A stretch of DNA of 52,923 bases from Rhizocola hellebori (GTDB lineage: Bacteria; Actinomycetota; Actinomycetes; Mycobacteriales; Micromonosporaceae), in the NCBI RefSeq assembly GCF_016862955.1, contig NZ_BONY01000065.1:1-52923 (forward strand), written 5' to 3'. Position numbers and translations under genes: made by a program. Positions 43,142 to 50,215 of the stretch are shown here, one piece after another; position 1 is the first letter of the stretch, and every line of letters begins with the position of its first letter. A model generated the notes under the pieces. It had not been told where the DNA came from and made no database searches. It saw only the letters and a program-made list of their open reading frames with translations.

Positions 43142-44221
43142 TCATTCCGTCCCGGACCGGCAACGCCACAGCACTGGCAGTTGGCCATCGACGGCGGCGC
43201 TAGTCGGGCCCATTACACCGGCCAGAGTCCGTCCGTCGTCGCTGACATACAGGACGCTGGCGATCTGGCCGCTGGGCTTGCCGTCCACCTCGCCGGGAAT
43301 GACGGCGCGTTTGCCGTTGACGTTCCAGACGAGGTTGCCGGAAAGCACCCACCCTTGGGCGTTGGTACCCCGCATGGCGGCTGCCTGCCTGGCCGTGCCG
43401 GTGCGCAGATCCCACAGCACCGGGTTGCCCTCAGCGATACCGAACGCCCAGTCACCCGCGGCCGACTGCATGAATACCCGGGAAGCACCGGGTTCTGGCG
43501 AAACCAGCTCACGCGACGACCCATCCGGGTACCAGGCAAAAGCCCTCAATGCTCCTAAGGGCTTTCCGCCGTTGTAGGGTGCGTCGCCGATCTGTCCAAC
43601 CACGACTCCGGCCTCGGTTATCCCGGTGGCCCAGCCGTACCTTTCCCCGGCTGGCAGCGGCAGATAGTCCGGAGTGGTCTTTCCCGGGCGCCAGACAGCG
43701 GGCCTGTCCTGTACGCTGCCGGCGATCACGCCTGCCTCGTTGATCGCGAGCGCAAGGGCGTCCTCGCCCGGCAGCCTGGCTAGCTGGCCATCGTATTTCC
43801 AGGCCGTGCCGCGCGGGTTGTGCGCGGAGCCATCAAGCGACATGCCAACGGCCGCACCGGCACGGGTCACGTCGTTGAGGTAGACCGTTTCGCCAGGAAT
43901 CGAGAAAACCGCATGAATCTTGCCGTCGCTCCAGATCGCGAGCCGGGTCTGGTCTCCGGATCTCACCTTGCCCACGAGCATATGGCCGCTCGGATCAATC
44001 CCGCTGAGAGATGTCTCGCGGCTGAATCCCTCCGGCACCGGCAGGCTCTGCCCGGCGCAACCCCACGGCAGGCCCTCCGGAGCGGGCCGGTGTGCGGGGC
44101 TGGTGCTCGGGGTGACCGGCGGAACGATAGGACCGTTGTCCCACAAGACATCGCAGCCCGCGAGCGAGCCGACCGCGAGCGTGGCCACCGTGAGCTGAGC
44201 GAGAGCGGTTCGCAGGCGCAT
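43142..44221 (-). CDS. Lipoprotein with HAF-type repeats
   Basis: A 359-residue exported lipoprotein. The lipobox SLAGC places the lipidated Cys at about residue 23, followed by a Pro/Ser/Thr-rich linker. The rest is a repeat-rich beta structure with recurring hydrophobic strands ending in AVG/VVGQ/IAGS (AAVGMSLDG, VIAGSVQDRP, VVVGQIGDA), as in extracellular HAF-repeat or propeller proteins. The function is unknown. The ATG has TACGAT 6 nt upstream and no Shine-Dalgarno sequence. The region between tRNA-Arg and its stop (43044-43141) holds nothing I can identify. Confidence 0.7.
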   Translation of the reverse strand: MRLRTALAQLTVATLAVGSLAGCDVLWDNGPIVPPVTPSTSPAHRPAPEGLPWGCAGQSLPVPEGFSRETSLSGIDPSGHMLVGKVRSGDQTRLAIWSDGKIHAVFSIPGETVYLNDVTRAGAAVGMSLDGSAHNPRGTAWKYDGQLARLPGEDALALAINEAGVIAGSVQDRPAVWRPGKTTPDYLPLPAGERYGWATGITEAGVVVGQIGDAPYNGGKPLGALRAFAWYPDGSSRELVSPEPGASRVFMQSAAGDWAFGIAEGNPVLWDLRTGTARQAAAMRGTNAQGWVLSGNLVWNVNGKRAVIPGEVDGKPSGQIASVLYVSDDGRTLAGVMGPTSAAVDGQLPVLWRCRSGTE

Positions 44222-44227
44222 CCCGTC

Positions 44228-44233
44228 ATCGTA
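44228..44233 (-). promoter_or_regulatory. Putative -10 element for the lipoprotein gene
   Basis: On the minus strand TACGAT ends 6 nt before the ATG at 44221, fitting the leaderless pattern. Confidence 0.4.
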
Positions 44234-44314
44234 GGAGCGATGCCCGCTGCCCGCTGCCCGGATCGAGCCGCTTGATCATGTGAGCGAGGGCGCGCCCAGA
44301 GTTTGGCTGCTTTC

Positions 44315-44635
44315 CTATGCGATCTTTAGCTGCTCATCGCCGAAGTCCGCGATGAGCTTTAGTGTCCCGCCCAGTGCTACCACGAAGCGGTTCAGGACAT
44401 CCTGAGTGGACACATCTCCACTCTCGATCTGTGACACGCGAGCAACCGAAACGCCCATGCGCTGCGCCACCTGTTCTTGGGTCAGCCCGCGCCGCTTACG
44501 CATCTCCGCCAGCCGCCAGCCACGAGCATCATCAAGCATCTTCGAAACAGCAGCGCTAAATGCTTCTGGCCCGCCAGCTGTTTCGATGGCGCGCTCAAGG
44601 TGATCAGTGTCGCGCCAGCGCTTAACCTCACCCAT
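44315..44635 (-). CDS. HigA-like XRE antitoxin
   Basis: A 106-residue helix-turn-helix protein. The XRE domain (LAEMRKRRGLTQEQVAQRMG and VSVARVSQIESGDVST) occupies residues 43-80 and is followed by a LNRFVVALGGTLKLIADFG tail typical of antitoxins and phage-type regulators. It overlaps the toxin remnant by 8 nt and follows it, the toxin-first order of higBA operons. It would normally bind the toxin and repress the operon. It is intact, whereas its partner is frameshifted. Confidence 0.82.
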   Translation of the reverse strand: MGEVKRWRDTDHLERAIETAGGPEAFSAAVSKMLDDARGWRLAEMRKRRGLTQEQVAQRMGVSVARVSQIESGDVSTQDVLNRFVVALGGTLKLIADFGDEQLKIA

Positions 44636-45004
44636 CGCTCTTCTCCTGTTCGCGCTCTTTCAGGTACACCGCATACAGCTGTTCCGCTTCTGGAATTGCT
44701 CGGTGGTACCAGCGGTTCCATTCTCCCGACTTATCTCCGGAGACCAACAAAATCGCGGATCGCCACGGATCAAAAACGAACAAGATCCTTATCTCGCTCT
44801 GCCCTGTTGACGGCGGCCGAAGCTCCTTCATATTGGCAATACTCGACGCGGTCACGGAGTCGACCAATGGCCGTCCTTCCGCCGGGCCGTTGCGCTCAAG
44901 CACCAAGATCGCCTGATTCACCAGCCGATGGCATTCACGGTCGGCCTCGTAGAGGGAATCGGGAATCCCTCAAACTGCGTGGTCATCAGAATTTCCCACT
45001 CCAC
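44628..45004 (-). pseudogene. Frameshifted HigB/RelE-type toxin
   Basis: The downstream part encodes a Gp49/HigB-like toxin: NQAILVLERNGPAEGRPLVD, then NMKELRP, a central EIRILFVFDP and WNRWYHRAI. The expected N terminus is in another frame: GTG at 45004 after AGGA, giving VEWEILMTTQFE. The frames join as if one nucleotide were missing between 44960 and 44971, where the toxin frame meets TGA. The intact part alone begins in mid-domain. This is either a real inactivating deletion or a sequencing error. Confidence 0.75.
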
Positions 45005-45047
45005 GCCCGATCCTCCCCAGCTGGCACGAAGTTAAGAATATCCTAAA

Positions 45048-45860
45048 CTAGCCTCCGAGGTTGAGCAGCGAGTGTTGTGCTGGGAGCCGGTGGTAGCGGG
45101 CGGGGCTGATGCCGAGGTGGCGTTTGAAGTGGCGGGTCAGGTGGGATTGGTCGTAGAAACCCGCTGCGGAGGCGACCTCGGCCGGGCGTTGGCCGGCTAG
45201 TAGGAGGCGGCGGGCGAGGTCTATTCGGCGGCCGGTCAGGTATAGGTGTGGTGGCAGGCCGTAGGCGCGGGTGAAGGCACGGACCAGGTGGGTCGGGTGC
45301 GCGTGCAGTAGCGAGGCGGCGTCGCTCAGGTTGATGCCCTCGGCGACGCGGGCGTCAAGCAGGTCACGCAGTTGCTCGGCGAGGTTTGGGGTGGGCGGTG
45401 GGTGTTGGTGCGGGGCGGCCTTGCTCAGGTGCACGGCGAGTCGCTCCAGGATGAAGGCCAGGCGGCTGTCGGCCTCCAGCGTCTCCCCGGGCGTCGCCAG
45501 TGTTTGATGGAGTTGGTGGATTCGCAAGCGTAGCTGCGGGTCGGGCAGGCTTGGCTGGTCGACGGCGGCGCCTGCCAACTCGGTACCCAGAACTGAGGTG
45601 TCGAGGTAAAGGACTCGCTTGCGGAAACCTTGGTGTGTCGCGGATCGCCCGTCATGCGGCACGTGTGGCGGTAGCAGGATCACCGAGGGCGGCAGGGCGC
45701 CGTGTTGGTGGCGGTCGAGGTCGAAGCGGATGGCGCCATCGTCGACGATGAGCAATGTCCACACATCATGAGTGTGCGACGGGTACGCGTGGTCCACGAG
45801 GTGGGCGTGGAAGACCTCGGCGATCCCGGGCACAGCGGGCCGCCACGCGTTGATGTGCAC
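45048..45860 (-). CDS. AraC family transcriptional regulator
   Basis: A 270-residue regulator: an N-terminal cupin-like sensing domain (SHTHDVWTLLIVDDG, LLPPHVPHDG) and a C-terminal double helix-turn-helix (SDAASLLHAHPTHLVRAFTR and EVASAAGFYDQSHLTRHFKR, then HLGISPARYHRL). The GTG at 45860 is 7 nt behind TAGCGT and gives VHINAWRPAVPG, a usual start. It is divergent from a DUF2000 gene, with 57 nt between the starts, and probably controls it. The inducer is unknown. Confidence 0.9.
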   Translation of the reverse strand: MHINAWRPAVPGIAEVFHAHLVDHAYPSHTHDVWTLLIVDDGAIRFDLDRHQHGALPPSVILLPPHVPHDGRSATHQGFRKRVLYLDTSVLGTELAGAAVDQPSLPDPQLRLRIHQLHQTLATPGETLEADSRLAFILERLAVHLSKAAPHQHPPPTPNLAEQLRDLLDARVAEGINLSDAASLLHAHPTHLVRAFTRAYGLPPHLYLTGRRIDLARRLLLAGQRPAEVASAAGFYDQSHLTRHFKRHLGISPARYHRLPAQHSLLNLGG

Positions 45861-45867
45861 ACCCGCC

Positions 45868-45873
45868 ACGCTA
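45868..45873 (-). promoter_or_regulatory. Putative -10 element for the AraC-type regulator gene
   Basis: On the minus strand TAGCGT ends 7 nt before the GTG at 45860. The same hexamer precedes ctaJ. Confidence 0.35.
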
Positions 45874-45917
45874 AGAACGTACAAGACGAGCCCCGCCTCG
45901 CGGGGCAGGGTGGAGTC

Positions 45918-46325
45918 GTGACCGAAACCAAGATTGCTGTCCTGCTCCGCGACGATCTGGCCACCTGGCAGCGGCTCAACGTGACCGCGTTTCTGGTCAG
46001 CGGCATCGCCGGAACCGAGCGTGAGCTGATCGGCGAGGAGTACGTCGACGCGGACGGCACCGTCTACCTGCCAATGTTTCGCCAGCCAGTGCTGATCTTT
46101 TCGGGCGATCGGCAGCTGCTGACCAACGCGCACACCAGGGCGCTCAGTCGCGGCCTGCGGATCTCAATCTTCACGAGCGAACTGTTCAGCACCGGGAATG
46201 ATCGGGACAACCGAGCAGCGGTGCGGTCGGTCGCCCGCGAAAAGCTCGACCTGGTCGGATTGGCGCTGCACGGCCCGCGCAATGTGGTGGATAAGGTGCT
46301 CAAAGGAGCCCATCTGCACGGCTGA
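45918..46325 (+). CDS. DUF2000 family protein
   Basis: A 135-residue protein of the DUF2000 family: KIAVLLRDDLATWQRLNVTA and FLVSGIAGTE at the start, then a central QPVLIFSGDRQLL and the C-terminal VGLALHGPRNVVDKVLKG. DUF2000 proteins resemble peptidyl-tRNA hydrolase-like folds, but their role is unknown. The GTG at 45918 has GGAG only 2-3 nt upstream. It is divergent from the AraC-type regulator, an arrangement I recall from other actinobacteria. Confidence 0.8.
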   Translation: MTETKIAVLLRDDLATWQRLNVTAFLVSGIAGTERELIGEEYVDADGTVYLPMFRQPVLIFSGDRQLLTNAHTRALSRGLRISIFTSELFSTGNDRDNRAAVRSVAREKLDLVGLALHGPRNVVDKVLKGAHLHG

Positions 46326-46347
46326 TCGACCCTGATAACATTCATTC

Positions 46348-46361
46348 CTCTCGATCGAGAG
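46348..46361. promoter_or_regulatory. 14-bp perfect palindrome upstream of a secreted-protein gene
   Basis: CTCTCGATCGAGAG is self-complementary and ends 23 nt before the ATG at 46385. Its position suits an operator. Confidence 0.4.
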
Positions 46362-46384
46362 ATTTCGTCAATGGGAGGAATGGC

Positions 46385-46816
46385 ATGACACTGCGCATCA
46401 GGCGAACCCTTGCACAGCTCGCCATCGGCGTCCTCGCGGCAACCGCGGGCATCACGGCGACCGCGTCGCCGGCACAGGCTTTCGGTGGGGAAGTCCTCGG
46501 CTGCCGAGTATCGCCCGGCCCCGCCACCGCGTTCACGAATCCTTGCCTCAACAAGAAGGGGGCCGCAACCTACAACGCCGGTTTCTGGCTCCAGAACCTG
46601 TCCGGCCCCGGCTACACCTTCTCCTGGAGCTGGACCGGAGGGCCGGTCCTCTTCATAGTCGCCGGATGCACGTCGACCTCCGACGGTTGCGGCCTCGCGG
46701 TGGCCAACAGCGACACCATTGTGCGCGCGACCGTCACCTACAGCCAGGGCGGGCAGACCGGGAGCCAGACGGCGACCGCTGTCATCCGGCAGTTCTGCGG
46801 AAGCGTTCCCTGCTGA
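46385..46816 (+). CDS. Small secreted cysteine-containing protein
   Basis: A 143-residue exported protein: twin-Arg-like basic start (LRIRRTLAQL), hydrophobic core and cleavage near ASPAQA, then a mature domain of about 110 residues. That domain has paired cysteines (LGCRVSP, NPCLNK, AGCTSTSDGC, QFCGSVPC), suggesting three disulphides. Tryptophan-rich strands (FWLQNLSGPGYTFSWSW) indicate a beta fold. No known domain is recognised. GGGAGGA precedes the ATG. A strong hairpin follows the stop. Confidence 0.75.
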   Translation: MTLRIRRTLAQLAIGVLAATAGITATASPAQAFGGEVLGCRVSPGPATAFTNPCLNKKGAATYNAGFWLQNLSGPGYTFSWSWTGGPVLFIVAGCTSTSDGCGLAVANSDTIVRATVTYSQGGQTGSQTATAVIRQFCGSVPC

Positions 46817-46824
46817 CTCCAAAT

Positions 46825-46854
46825 CGGACGCTCAGGCCTCGGCCTGAGCGTCCG
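46825..46854 (+). terminator. Strong hairpin terminator
   Basis: CGGACGCTCAGGCC pairs perfectly with GGCCTGAGCGTCCG around a 2-nt centre, 8 nt after the stop of the secreted-protein gene. No T run follows, as is common in high-GC actinobacteria. Confidence 0.8.
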
Positions 46855-46880
46855 AACACCCCTGAACTCAATCCATTGTG

Positions 46881-46897
46881 GACAGTGGCATACTGTC
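46881..46897. promoter_or_regulatory. Inverted repeat upstream of the DUF2690 gene
   Basis: GACAGT and ACTGTC flank a 5-nt centre, ending 24 nt before the GTG start. It overlaps likely promoter sequence (TACTGT) and may be an operator. Confidence 0.35.
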
Positions 46898-46921
46898 TAT
46901 TACCGACGATTGGGGGATCTT

Positions 46922-47344
46922 GTGGTTTCGTTGCGAAGAACAGCCTTTCGCCTATTCCTGATCACGACGACGGTTCTGGGATCCGCGGCTTTCACGGCCG
47001 GGCCGGCGAACGCGGGCGGCTGCTACGGATCCAGCTGCAACGGCCGCAACCCGCAGGGGCTGTGCAGTGCCGACGCTCGCACGGCGAAGTCGGTGACCAC
47101 CCCCTACGGCGTGCTGGTCGAGCTGCGGTACAGCCCCAGCTGCAGGGCGGCATGGGGCCGGATCCTCAACGCCTATACCAACGATGTCGTCGTCGTGGAC
47201 AGCACCGACGGTCGCTCTTACACCGCAACCGTTCGGTTCGGCAAAGACGCGTTCACTCTCATGGTCAATGACATCGACCCGTTGCAAGCGCACGCGTGCG
47301 GAGGCGCTACTTCGCCTGACTTTAGGTGCACAGACTGGTACTGA
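46922..47344 (+). CDS. Secreted DUF2690 protein
   Basis: A 140-residue exported protein: signal peptide LFLITTTVLGSAAFTAGPAN, then the DUF2690 pattern GCYGSSCNGRNPQGLCSADA, RTAKSV, VELRYSPSCRAAWGRI and a C-terminal Cys pair (AHACGG, FRCTDWY). The family is secreted or membrane-attached in actinobacteria and its role is unknown. The GTG at 46922 is 5 nt after GGGGGA, which favours it over an upstream TTG. It converges on the DUF4132 gene with a 39-nt gap that holds only a GC-rich 12-bp palindrome. Confidence 0.85.
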   Translation: MVSLRRTAFRLFLITTTVLGSAAFTAGPANAGGCYGSSCNGRNPQGLCSADARTAKSVTTPYGVLVELRYSPSCRAAWGRILNAYTNDVVVVDSTDGRSYTATVRFGKDAFTLMVNDIDPLQAHACGGATSPDFRCTDWY

Positions 47345-47383
47345 CGGATTACCACCCGCCGCGGCGGAGCCGTCGATGCCGTG

Positions 47384-49780
47384 TCAGCGGAGCTGTTGCA
47401 GGATGGTCGTGTCGGTGATCTTTTGATCGTCGGCCAGCAGGAACGCTTTGGACAAAATCAGTGACAGCATTGGGTCCTCGGCGAACGGCAGATGCACCTT
47501 GCTGCCCTTGTCTCGGGCGGCGACGATGCACAGATAGGCGTCGTTGGGCTCCATGAGGATGTTGCCCGAGCCGAGATGAATCTTGTAGGTGCGCAAGCTT
47601 CCGCGCACCACCACGAACTTGGCGGTCATGCTCACCCGGTCAGCGATCTTGGTGCGGGGAAGCAGCCGGGCCAGGGCGTCGCGGCGCACCTCGGCCGAGG
47701 GCAGCAGATCGCCGAACCCGGCTTGATGCCAATAATCGTGGAAGCGATTCTCGCCGCGGTCTGTCCATTGTGGATCGCCAGCGATCGAGGTGACCCCCAC
47801 GAACAGGTCGACGTCGCGCATCGCTTCGGTGAAGATCAATGGCGGCACGTTGCCGACCGTTGAGGGGGCCCACACCGCGCCGTCGCGGCGCTCGAAGCGC
47901 ACCTGATCGGTGGAGCAGTAGCGTGCCTCGTAATCGCTTTGGTCGGCGTTTTCCACCAGGTCGTGGTAGAACGACGCGCGCCATTGGCCGCCACCGAACT
48001 CCTTGCGCGCCTCGCCGTTAAAGCCGCCGTCCCAGGTGCCCAGATAGCCCGATTGCCAGCCACGCACCCGCATCAGCGCGTTGGCCTGCCGGTAGCGCAG
48101 AATGTGACCGGCGAACCGGTTGGAGTAGACCCGGGTCTGCTCCTCGGCGGGCGTCAACAGATAGATCTCCCGAAATATCTGTTTGATCGGCTGGCGCAGC
48201 TCGTGATCGACCACATGGTCTCGCCAGGCCCGTACCTCATCCATGTGGGCCAGGGCGGGATGCCACAGCCGCACCCGCTCGACCACCACTGGCGGACCTT
48301 CGAGCGGCGCGAGCGCCCAGCCGTCGCCGTGGCGCACCGGAAGGCCGGTGGTGTTGTCGGACAAGGAGACCCAGAGCAGCTCGCGGCCGAGCCGGGCGGT
48401 GATCGGATGCTCGAGATAGCGGGTGACCCAGTCTTGATAGGACCATTGCCGTTCTTCCGACAGCACCGACTCGACCCGTTGCCGCTCTTGGGCCAGCGTC
48501 TTGTCGATCTCCTTGACCAGCGCCCGCAAGGCGGCTGTGTCGTCCTTGATGGCCGCGGGTGCGCTCTTGAGTGGCTTGCCGTCACGCTCGAACGTCAGCC
48601 GTGCCCGGTCGGCCGAGACGGTCACTTCGGCCTGGTAGGCGCCGATGGTGGTGCGCAGACTTCCCTCCGGGTCAAGCCCGTGGTCGTTGACCACCAGCTC
48701 CATCGCCTCGCCCAGGCTCCATCCCCGCAACGCGCCCGCCTGCGCCAGCGCCTCATGCAGCCGGGACAGCAGCGCCTTGTTCTTCACCGCCAGGGTCATC
48801 CGGGCAAACGTCGCGATCGGCAGCTCGCCGGGGCGGGCGCTCAGCGCGGTCACCGTCGCGATCGCCGTGCGGGGCGCGTGCGGATAGCCTTTGGCCCGCT
48901 CCGGGGCGCTGCCCGCGGCCCGCAGCACGGCGGCGAGCAGCTCGGTGGTGCGATCGTCAGTCTCCCCGGCCACCGTCCACATGAGACCGCGCAGCAGCCG
49001 ATCGGTGTCGTCGTGCAGGGAATGGTGGTGGCCCGCGAACAGCTCAAGGATCGCCACGGCGACGGCTCGGCCGGTGGGTGCGGCCGCGACCAGCTGGCCG
49101 GTGGTCTTGAGCCACTTGGCCGTCGGGGAGGGCTTGTCCAGTGTGGCGCAGTGCAGCAGCAGACCGCCGACACCGCTGCCGGTCAGCATGTCGGCTAGCT
49201 CGTCGCGCACGCGCGGGCCGAAGGTGTCGCCGGTGTGCAGCACCGAGCCCGGCACCCGAGATCCGTTCAGCATGTCGAGCGCCTGCCCGACCATGCCCGA
49301 CACCCAGCGCCTGCTGTCGGCGGAGACGAAATAGTCCTCGTGCACATAATCCACGAGTGCCTGCAACACCGGACCTAGACCGGTGAGCAACTCCCTGTCC
49401 AGCCGGGCAGCGATCGCCGCGGGGATCTCCAGGTGGGCCATCGCCTGTGTCTCGGCGGGAGCCTCGGAAGCCTTGCGCAGCGCCCACACCAGGTCGTCGC
49501 GAGTCCACGACAGCGGCAGCGCCCCAAGCTTGCGCAGCAACCTGGCCGACCCCTGGCAGCCGGACCAGGCGTGCAGCGCCAAGGTCGCCCGGCGAAGATC
49601 CTCGATCTTCCAGGACCGCACGGCCTTCCAATCGGCCAGGTCAAGATCTTGCTGCCAAGAATGCGTCGGTTGCAGCTCGGGCTCGATGCGAGCCAGCGCG
49701 GCGGCCAGCCCATATTCGACCCGCGCGGTCTCCTCCGCGGTCAGCTCAGGAATCAGCTCAGCCCAGTGGTTTGGCCGCAC
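47384..49780 (-). CDS. DUF4132 (MolR/YehI-like) protein
   Basis: A 798-residue cytosolic protein. The C-terminal half matches DUF4132: VYSNRFAGHILRYRQANAL, RGWQSGYLGTWDGGFNGEA, IFTEAMRDVDLFVGVTSI and GENRFHDYW. The last 110 residues contain VVRGSLRTYKIHLGSGNI and LCIVAARDKG, a region I believe is catalogued as DUF7737. The N-terminal half is helical. The family includes E. coli YehI, which sits with MoxR-ATPase and von Willebrand factor A genes; none are present here. The gene starts 1 nt after the stop of a ubiquitin-like protein gene, implying strict coupling. Biochemical activity is unknown. Confidence 0.82.
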   Translation of the reverse strand: MRPNHWAELIPELTAEETARVEYGLAAALARIEPELQPTHSWQQDLDLADWKAVRSWKIEDLRRATLALHAWSGCQGSARLLRKLGALPLSWTRDDLVWALRKASEAPAETQAMAHLEIPAAIAARLDRELLTGLGPVLQALVDYVHEDYFVSADSRRWVSGMVGQALDMLNGSRVPGSVLHTGDTFGPRVRDELADMLTGSGVGGLLLHCATLDKPSPTAKWLKTTGQLVAAAPTGRAVAVAILELFAGHHHSLHDDTDRLLRGLMWTVAGETDDRTTELLAAVLRAAGSAPERAKGYPHAPRTAIATVTALSARPGELPIATFARMTLAVKNKALLSRLHEALAQAGALRGWSLGEAMELVVNDHGLDPEGSLRTTIGAYQAEVTVSADRARLTFERDGKPLKSAPAAIKDDTAALRALVKEIDKTLAQERQRVESVLSEERQWSYQDWVTRYLEHPITARLGRELLWVSLSDNTTGLPVRHGDGWALAPLEGPPVVVERVRLWHPALAHMDEVRAWRDHVVDHELRQPIKQIFREIYLLTPAEEQTRVYSNRFAGHILRYRQANALMRVRGWQSGYLGTWDGGFNGEARKEFGGGQWRASFYHDLVENADQSDYEARYCSTDQVRFERRDGAVWAPSTVGNVPPLIFTEAMRDVDLFVGVTSIAGDPQWTDRGENRFHDYWHQAGFGDLLPSAEVRRDALARLLPRTKIADRVSMTAKFVVVRGSLRTYKIHLGSGNILMEPNDAYLCIVAARDKGSKVHLPFAEDPMLSLILSKAFLLADDQKITDTTILQQLR

Positions 49781-49781
49781 G

Positions 49782-50174
49782 TTAGCCTCCCACCAGCGCG
49801 ACGAGCTTGATGAAGGAGACGCACGGATTGTCGTGCAGCTCGATCATGTCATCGAGATCGTCGATCTGCCGGTCGCCGACCAGCATGACGAAGCCGTTGC
49901 GGTCGAACGCGCGGCAGGCGGCGTCGGCCTGCTGCTCCCAATCCAGGCGGCGGCGGGTGCGCAGGCGATAGCCGTTGACGGTGACCTCGGTGTCGGTGGG
50001 TTGCACCAGGCCGCGAAACACCTCCGTGTCGGCGGCGTTGAACCGCGCCACCTCCTCGCGCACCCGCAGCCGCACCAGCTCCCGGGCACTGATGCGCTCC
50101 GGCAGGCCGGGCAGCTCCCAGCTGGCTATCTCACGCCCGGTCGGCGTCTCATCTCGCAACACAACGCTCGGCAC
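49782..50174 (-). CDS. Candidate ubiquitin-like protein with C-terminal Gly-Gly
   Basis: A 130-residue protein with no named domain that I know. Its layout follows ubiquitin: an N-terminal hairpin VVLRDETPTGREIASWEL (residues 4-21), a helix (ISARELVRLRVREEVARF) and an insertion of about 48 residues. Then come LVGDRQIDDLDD (99-109) and a last strand FIKLVALVGG that ends the protein. MoaD, ThiS and ubiquitin end in the same way. It starts with a GTG and is 1 nt from the DUF4132 gene. No activating enzyme or protease gene is in view. The fold is inferred from pattern only. Confidence 0.6.
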   Translation of the reverse strand: MPSVVLRDETPTGREIASWELPGLPERISARELVRLRVREEVARFNAADTEVFRGLVQPTDTEVTVNGYRLRTRRRLDWEQQADAACRAFDRNGFVMLVGDRQIDDLDDMIELHDNPCVSFIKLVALVGG

Positions 50175-50215
50175 GCGTGCATCGTGGCATCCGCCACCGA
50201 CATTTCGCTGCCCCG

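Noticed and set aside
42967-44300. Genomic island inserted at tRNA-Arg
   Set aside because: No integrase, no repeat of the tRNA 3' end downstream and no change in base composition; the partial tRNA copy lies on the 5' side.
44960-44975. Programmed -1 frameshift making full-length HigB-like toxin
   Set aside because: The junction reads GGATTCCCGAT, which lacks a canonical slippery heptamer, and no stimulatory hairpin was evident; a simple deletion or sequence error is more likely.
47939-49198. Long plus-strand frame opposite the DUF4132 gene
   Set aside because: Composition is Arg/Gln/Gly-rich and there is no start signal; DUF4132 signatures on the other strand explain the region.
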